Both the position numbers and the translations under genes were made by a program. The notes beneath the pieces were generated by a model. That model made no database searches and was not told where the DNA came from. It was given only the letters and a program-made list of their open reading frames with translations. Positions 59,089-64,000 of a stretch of 64,000 nt of DNA are shown in pieces. The DNA is from Candidatus Methanosphaera massiliense (GTDB lineage: Archaea; Methanobacteriota; Methanobacteria; Methanobacteriales; Methanobacteriaceae): assembly GCF_028890305.1 (NCBI RefSeq), contig NZ_JARBXM010000001.1, positions 684,501 through 748,500 of the forward strand, given 5' to 3'. Each line of letters begins with the position of its first letter. Position 1 is the stretch's first letter.

Positions 59089-60042
59089 TTATTTCTGATG
59101 ATAGTATTCTTTGAATGTTTCAGTTCTGTATATTATTTTTGTGAATGTCATGAATATTGTTGTTCCTATAACTATTTCTAGTGGAAATAGTGTTAGAATA
59201 TCTTCTGGTACAATTAATGCTAATAGACATATAGCTCCTATTGGTGGAAGATATGTTTCTGTCCTATATATTAGAAGTATTGTAATAGTTATTGCTACTA
59301 TACTTGTAACTGTTATAGGTATATTGTAAGTTATTGTGAATATATATCTACACAGGCATCCTATGATTGCACTTATTGTTAGTAGTATGATTGGTTTCAA
59401 TGGTTTTTCTCGTAATTTACCACTTTTTTTACTAAATTCGATGAATGCTACAATAAGTGGTGGTGCAATTATGAATTTTAAGTCAACTGCACATGCCATG
59501 TATGTTACTACTACAACTATCATCACACGTAGTGTTATAAGAAGGTATTCCTTTTTATTTGGCTTGTTTAATGCTTTGAATACTTCTTTTGTTCTTAATT
59601 GTTTTTTAACTTCTATTTCATTAAATAGTATAACTAGTATTGTTAGGATGATTGTTGACAGGGGATAAATATATCCTCTTGATTGTAGAAGTACTGGTAA
59701 TACGATAGCTGATACCATGGGTGCAAGATCTGTTCCGGAGTATGCTAATAGTAATTGACCAATAACAAATGCTAGGCAGAGTTGTTGCCATAAGAGTAGT
59801 GGAACATATTCTACTATGATAACTCCTAGAATAGCACATGTGGATATGCATGTTAGCATTCTTTTATGATTAACAGTCCATGCATGTTTATGATATAATA
59901 GGTAACCAATACATAATGCAGAGATTTCTGGAAATATGACTTCTGTGTTATGTATTATTTCAGAGGAAGCAAACATTACACATACTACTACTAGTGTCAT
60001 GCAAAATGATATCATGAACTGTTTATTATTGAGCATATTCAT
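59089..60042 (-). CDS. Integral membrane protein (HPP-like)
   Basis: A 317-residue protein with eight or more hydrophobic helices. It appears to contain two related halves; the second ends PPIGAICLLALIVPEDILTL, reminiscent of the HPP family of small membrane proteins (P-P-x-G-A motif), as does APPLIVAFIEF in the middle. Function unknown. No good ribosome site; ATG 60036 is an alternative start. A deleted remnant of a second copy lies at 55472-55575. Confidence 0.55.
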   Translation of the reverse strand: MNMLNNKQFMISFCMTLVVVCVMFASSEIIHNTEVIFPEISALCIGYLLYHKHAWTVNHKRMLTCISTCAILGVIIVEYVPLLLWQQLCLAFVIGQLLLAYSGTDLAPMVSAIVLPVLLQSRGYIYPLSTIILTILVILFNEIEVKKQLRTKEVFKALNKPNKKEYLLITLRVMIVVVVTYMACAVDLKFIIAPPLIVAFIEFSKKSGKLREKPLKPIILLTISAIIGCLCRYIFTITYNIPITVTSIVAITITILLIYRTETYLPPIGAICLLALIVPEDILTLFPLEIVIGTTIFMTFTKIIYRTETFKEYYHQK

Positions 60043-60383
60043 TATATTAAACCCTTTTTTCCCAGAATCCTTGAGAACAAGTAAATTCTCTTTTTTAATA
60101 TATACTTTGTACGTTATAATTATTATAAACTATGGATGAGGATATTGAAAAGAATAATGTAGAACTATCAATTAATAATTTATATTTAGCCAGTATAATT
60201 ATAGAAAACATTAAAAATAGAAAATAATAAGGGTATATTAGGTGAAATTAGGGTTTGTTGTTTAAGTTTAAGTGGAAAAAACATTAAATATATTAAAAAA
60301 TTTAATCAATCGTTGTATAAGTCTTCATTACTATAAAAATGTAAATTGGTAGGAGTGTTTAAGTTTACTAGATATTAAAGGGA
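60043..60383. other. Intergenic region
   Basis: 341 bp, AT-rich. The left end (60060-60092) is the segment shared with the remnant at 55538-55570. A 31-codon ATG frame (from 60132) lacks a ribosome site and is not called. No RNA gene seen. Confidence 0.35.
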
Positions 60384-61370
60384 CTACTTATTTATTTTTA
60401 GTAGTTTTTCTAGTTTTTCCTGTGGTATGTTTAGAACTTCACTAACCTCATCTATTTTTTCAGAGTTACTTAGATTTTCATGGTTCTCTGATAGTTGTCC
60501 CAATGTGTTTTCTTTTAAGTTTTCAGAGATTTTCATACTATTTATGATTTTATTTTTATAGTTGTCAGTGATTTTCTGTTGTTCTTCTTCATATGATGTG
60601 TCTTGGCTGACTTTCATCTTCTTCATATTATCAAGTGATTGCTGGTAGTTATTTATTAAGTCAATAATATCGTACATCTCTGTAAATTCAACTACTTTTT
60701 CTAATGGGTAATGGTTATGTATTTCTGATAATACCTCTAATAGAAATATGATATGATCCTTATTGAATGGTTTTACTCTATCCTTGTATGAGGTTAGGCC
60801 AATACCTGCATCAAGTTTATAGTTTAATTTTTTTAAATCTATATCATCCTCAGGATATTCTTCTTCAAGTATTGCTGGTGCTCTTTTTGATATTTTTTCT
60901 TCAATACTTGTCTTGTGATGCTGTATTGCTAATTCTTCAAAACTATTATAATGTAGTAATGTAATCTGTGTTATATTATCTTTTACTGTGATATCTATAA
61001 CTTTAAAGCAGTTAAGGATACCTGAAACTGCTACTTGTTTATTTCTGTAATGTAACTGTAGTTGTTTGCCGGGTAATTCCTGAAATTCCTTGGAATAGAT
61101 CAGATATCTTACATTTTTTCCGGGTTTTGTTATTCTTGATGTAGTGTACAGGTTAGTCGGCTGGTATAGTAATTGTCCGACATGGTAATGGTTAATAACT
61201 TCCTCTTCCAGGTCTACATCATATACATATGGATGATATAGTGTAGGGTTTAACTGTTCTTTAAGTTCCTTCTGCTGACCCTTTGATAACGTGGTATAAT
61301 CAATCTCATAGGTTAGTTTAAAGAGGTTTTCCTCCTCTAGAAATATATTTTCTCTGTCTATAGAATCCAT
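60384..61370 (-). CDS. Hypothetical soluble protein
   Basis: A 328-residue protein. The N-terminal half is of mixed alpha/beta character (YHVGQLLYQPTNLYTTSR, LHYRNKQVAVSGILN). The C-terminal third is highly charged and helical, with a probable coiled coil (DNMKKMKVSQDTSYEEEQQK). No signal peptide or membrane helix. I do not recognise a family. It starts at ATG 61370 with a weak GGGAAGTG further upstream. Confidence 0.5.
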   Translation of the reverse strand: MDSIDRENIFLEEENLFKLTYEIDYTTLSKGQQKELKEQLNPTLYHPYVYDVDLEEEVINHYHVGQLLYQPTNLYTTSRITKPGKNVRYLIYSKEFQELPGKQLQLHYRNKQVAVSGILNCFKVIDITVKDNITQITLLHYNSFEELAIQHHKTSIEEKISKRAPAILEEEYPEDDIDLKKLNYKLDAGIGLTSYKDRVKPFNKDHIIFLLEVLSEIHNHYPLEKVVEFTEMYDIIDLINNYQQSLDNMKKMKVSQDTSYEEEQQKITDNYKNKIINSMKISENLKENTLGQLSENHENLSNSEKIDEVSEVLNIPQEKLEKLLKINK

Positions 61371-61840
61371 ACTAATAAAACACTTCCCATCTACTTTATT
61401 ATACTATGATATGTTTGACATTATACATTAATATAAATACAGCCGTTCATGTTTCATACTATTCTTTTTTAATATAATCTTTCTTTGAACTATTATATTT
61501 TTTTAGTATTTATTTAGTGTTATATTCTATCTTAACCTGATTTATAATATTAATTACAATTCTCTGAAAAAATAATGTCTTTTATTGTTTTTTATTATTA
61601 ACCAGGGATTATTTACTTAATTTGGTTGATCTTTTTTATAGTAACTTATTTATATTATTGTTTTGTTATATATAATTGATTAAGTTTAAATTGAATTTTA
61701 ATAAGAATATTAGAATTAATTCAATTAATTATCAACTTAATATTTCATTAATTACTTAGAATTACACCCATTTTTAATTCTAGAACGTTTAATGAATAGC
61801 AAATTTATAACTAATAATTCAAAGGGAGGAAAATGTTTCG
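61371..61840. other. Divergent intergenic region
   Basis: 470 bp, AT-rich, between the hypothetical gene and the large adhesin-like gene. The right end holds GGGAGG (61824-61829) and a three-codon ATG frame (61833-61844) that overlaps the adhesin start. No other gene found. Confidence 0.4.
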
Positions 61841-64000
61841 ATGAAACATAATACTAAACTAGTATTATTCACAGTAACACTTATCATTCTACTAACAGGA
61901 CTAACAGCACTATCCGCAGCAGACACTAATGATACACAAACAGTAACAACAACTAATCACGTACAGACAACAACACAGGACACAATAGAACACACAGCAA
62001 GCCAAATACAAACAACCGATAATAAAGCAACTATTAAAGAAGATAAGAAAGTACGTAGTAATACTAAAAATCTTAAAAAAACAAAAGATATCACTGTAAA
62101 TAACAGTAACTATAACACTTACTTTAAAAACAGTGGATTAAATAATGTTAATGATGGAGATACTATCTATGTTAATGGTACTATACAAGCTAATCAACCA
62201 GTTGTTATTGATAAAGCAGTAACAATAACCTCAGCTAGTGGTAGTACTGGTAAAATATATTTAAACACTACATCAGGAAGTTATTTCGGTAACGAAACTG
62301 GTAATTCATTCACAGTTACTAACACAGGATCTTACACTAACATATCCAATATTAACTTCTACAATACACAGATATTTGTTAAAAATGCTACCAAAGTAAC
62401 ATTTGACAATGTGAACGTTACAGTAGAAAACCAGAGAATTGGATCAGGAGTTGGAGTAGTTTCCATAAGAGACAATTCCAGCTTTGTAACAGTAAAAAAC
62501 AGTAACATCACAGTTAATAATAATAGTGGTAGTAGTTGTATAGTTCTTGCATGGGCAAATAACTGTACATTACAAAACAATGTGATAACAGGAAAAAATA
62601 CTGTTGGAAACTTAATATACCTCACAACATATAATGTAGCAGGCAAAGATTATACTAATGTTACATTAAACAGAGGAAATAGAATAGTTAACAACACTAT
62701 TAATGGACCATCAACAAGCTCAATAATATGCTACGGTATCACATTAAGTGGTGGAGATAACTTTGTTGAAAATAATATTATTAATTATGCAGGTCAAGGT
62801 ATAACCACACAATGGATGAGTACCAGCTCAATTAACTGGAGCATTGGTGATAACTATCAAAGATATGTTGGAAACACATACAAAAACAACATATTAAACA
62901 ATGGTTCATCATTCACAGCATCACTAAACAGTACCATAACAAACAACACATGCAGTGGAACAGTAAATAGTGGTGAAAACAGTACATTAGAAAATAATAC
63001 ATTCAGTGGAACAGTAAAACTACAATCAGGATCTAATGCAACTAAAGATAATGTAAGTATTATTTATCTTTATGGTAAGAATGTAGTTGATAATGTATAT
63101 GTAAGCGATACAATGAATATCGTTGGGTCTAATTGCGTGTTAAAAAATAATTATATAAGTTATTTATATGTTAAACCTGGAGTAACTAATATTACTTCAA
63201 CTAATAATACTATAAATGAAAAAAATAACAAAACTATCTCTAGTAATGTTAATAATTTAAGAAAGGTTAAATTTTCATCTCTTAAAAGTACGCCTATTGA
63301 TTTTAATGAGAGTGAATACCAAAATGTCTATGTAATTAATGATGATAATTATAATACATATATTAGATCAACAGGTACAATAAGAACTCCTAAGGTACGT
63401 GGTAATACATTATTTATTGTTGAGTCACTTCCTGATAGTATACCAGGTATTCAATGTGGAACAGCAGCTAGTGATTTCGCAAATTATAAAATGACATTTG
63501 TTGGTAAAGATAATTTAGTATTAAAAAATAAGTTCTTAAGTGCAATTGCAATATGTAATGTAACTTTTATTAATTTTACAATTGATATAACTGATACTTC
63601 AATTTATGATTATTATCCTTATGCTCTATATAGTGATGCAGATGATTCAAAAACAAATCTATTCCATAACATAACAATTCATCAAGTATATGATAGTGAA
63701 AATCTGATGGATGAGTTAAATTGTGTATCATTAGAAAAAAATACAATTATAGAAGATTGTACATTTAATGCTACTTTACCATCAAATTATATCAACTGGG
63801 ATACCACAAATCATCCAATGTCCATTGCTGTTAAAATAAATGGTAATAACAATATCCTTAGAAATAATAACATATTCGTTAATGGAACTGATACTCTAAA
63901 TGCTTCATACAATACAATATATTCATGTTTAGTAACTGGATCAAATAATACAATTATTAACAATAATATTTCAGGCATAGCAGAAAATTATTTATATCAC
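61841..64000 (+). CDS. Adhesin-like protein with right-handed beta-helix repeats (partial, runs off the window)
   Basis: More than 720 codons are present and the frame is open to the last base. The signal peptide is KLVLFTVTLIILLTGLTALSA. The rest is rich in Asn, Thr and Ser, with many N-x-S/T sequons and beta-helix coils (NNTINGPSTSSIICYGITLSG, ENNIINYAGQG). Methanobacteriales carry many such adhesin-like proteins for host or partner contact; that is knowledge of the group. A C-terminal anchor cannot be seen here. GGGAGG lies 11 nt upstream of ATG 61841, with a micro-ORF between. Confidence 0.88.
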   Translation, partial: MKHNTKLVLFTVTLIILLTGLTALSAADTNDTQTVTTTNHVQTTTQDTIEHTASQIQTTDNKATIKEDKKVRSNTKNLKKTKDITVNNSNYNTYFKNSGLNNVNDGDTIYVNGTIQANQPVVIDKAVTITSASGSTGKIYLNTTSGSYFGNETGNSFTVTNTGSYTNISNINFYNTQIFVKNATKVTFDNVNVTVENQRIGSGVGVVSIRDNSSFVTVKNSNITVNNNSGSSCIVLAWANNCTLQNNVITGKNTVGNLIYLTTYNVAGKDYTNVTLNRGNRIVNNTINGPSTSSIICYGITLSGGDNFVENNIINYAGQGITTQWMSTSSINWSIGDNYQRYVGNTYKNNILNNGSSFTASLNSTITNNTCSGTVNSGENSTLENNTFSGTVKLQSGSNATKDNVSIIYLYGKNVVDNVYVSDTMNIVGSNCVLKNNYISYLYVKPGVTNITSTNNTINEKNNKTISSNVNNLRKVKFSSLKSTPIDFNESEYQNVYVINDDNYNTYIRSTGTIRTPKVRGNTLFIVESLPDSIPGIQCGTAASDFANYKMTFVGKDNLVLKNKFLSAIAICNVTFINFTIDITDTSIYDYYPYALYSDADDSKTNLFHNITIHQVYDSENLMDELNCVSLEKNTIIEDCTFNATLPSNYINWDTTNHPMSIAVKINGNNNILRNNNIFVNGTDTLNASYNTIYSCLVTGSNNTIINNNISGIAENYLYH

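Noticed and set aside
60132-60227. 31-codon ATG frame
   Set aside because: No ribosome-binding site, unremarkable composition, and such frames are frequent by chance here; a leaderless gene cannot be ruled out.

Overview
The window looks like a chromosome segment of a methanogenic archaeon of the order Methanobacteriales, most likely a Methanosphaera-type species. The base composition is very AT-rich. Archaeal markers include an archaeal histone, two thermosome subunits, ribosomal protein S17e, a GHMP-type shikimate kinase, Hel308 helicase and a CDP-alcohol lipid headgroup transferase. Methanogen markers include heterodisulfide-reductase-like HdrCBA, cyclic 2,3-diphosphoglycerate synthetase, CbiD, and the DUF2098, DUF2115 and DUF2180 families. 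Surface proteins carry a pseudomurein-binding-type domain and Asn/Thr-rich adhesin-like sequence. The species assignment is inference; nothing in the window proves it.

Bases 1-43300 are mostly conserved housekeeping genes: lipid synthesis, tRNA threonylcarbamoylation (Sua5/YrdC), Hel308, a glycosyltransferase, CbiD, a small thioredoxin-fold protein, shikimate kinase with chorismate mutase, S17e, and the lysC-dapA-dapB-asd operon. These are followed by a PAP2 phosphatase, a giant coiled-coil protein, thermosome subunit 1, the thiolase/HMG-CoA synthase pair of the mevalonate pathway, an ArsR-regulated metal-efflux ATPase, a histone, tRNA-Cys directly upstream of cysS, an hdrC-hdrB-hdrA-like cluster, a UvrD-like helicase, cpgS, thermosome subunit 2, hisD and aspS.

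From about 43400 to the end the character changes. This part holds small orphan proteins (some paralogous), an exact 578-bp tandem gene duplication, repeat-rich secreted proteins, a transglutaminase-like protein with pseudomurein-binding-like segments, integral membrane proteins of unknown role, and decayed genes (a truncated adhesin, an amber-interrupted membrane protein, an internally deleted copy of a membrane-protein gene, and a possible transposase fragment). The window ends inside a large beta-helix adhesin-like gene.

The most unusual signals are the following. (1) At three loci (cbiD, the duplicated PNPOx-like gene, a repeat adhesin) the expected N-terminus has no ATG/GTG/TTG, but an ATA codon sits at the expected start, 7-8 nt after a Shine-Dalgarno-like sequence. 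(2) An HdrA-MvhD-type fusion has lost every [2Fe-2S] cysteine of its MvhD-like domain and sits beside an HdrB-like subunit with an altered second cysteine motif. (3) A 10-bp element is shared by both thermosome upstream regions. (4) A predicted M14-like metallopeptidase has a nearby paralogue in which the zinc ligands are replaced. (5) A near-ideal ArsR/SmtB operator precedes the metal-efflux operon.
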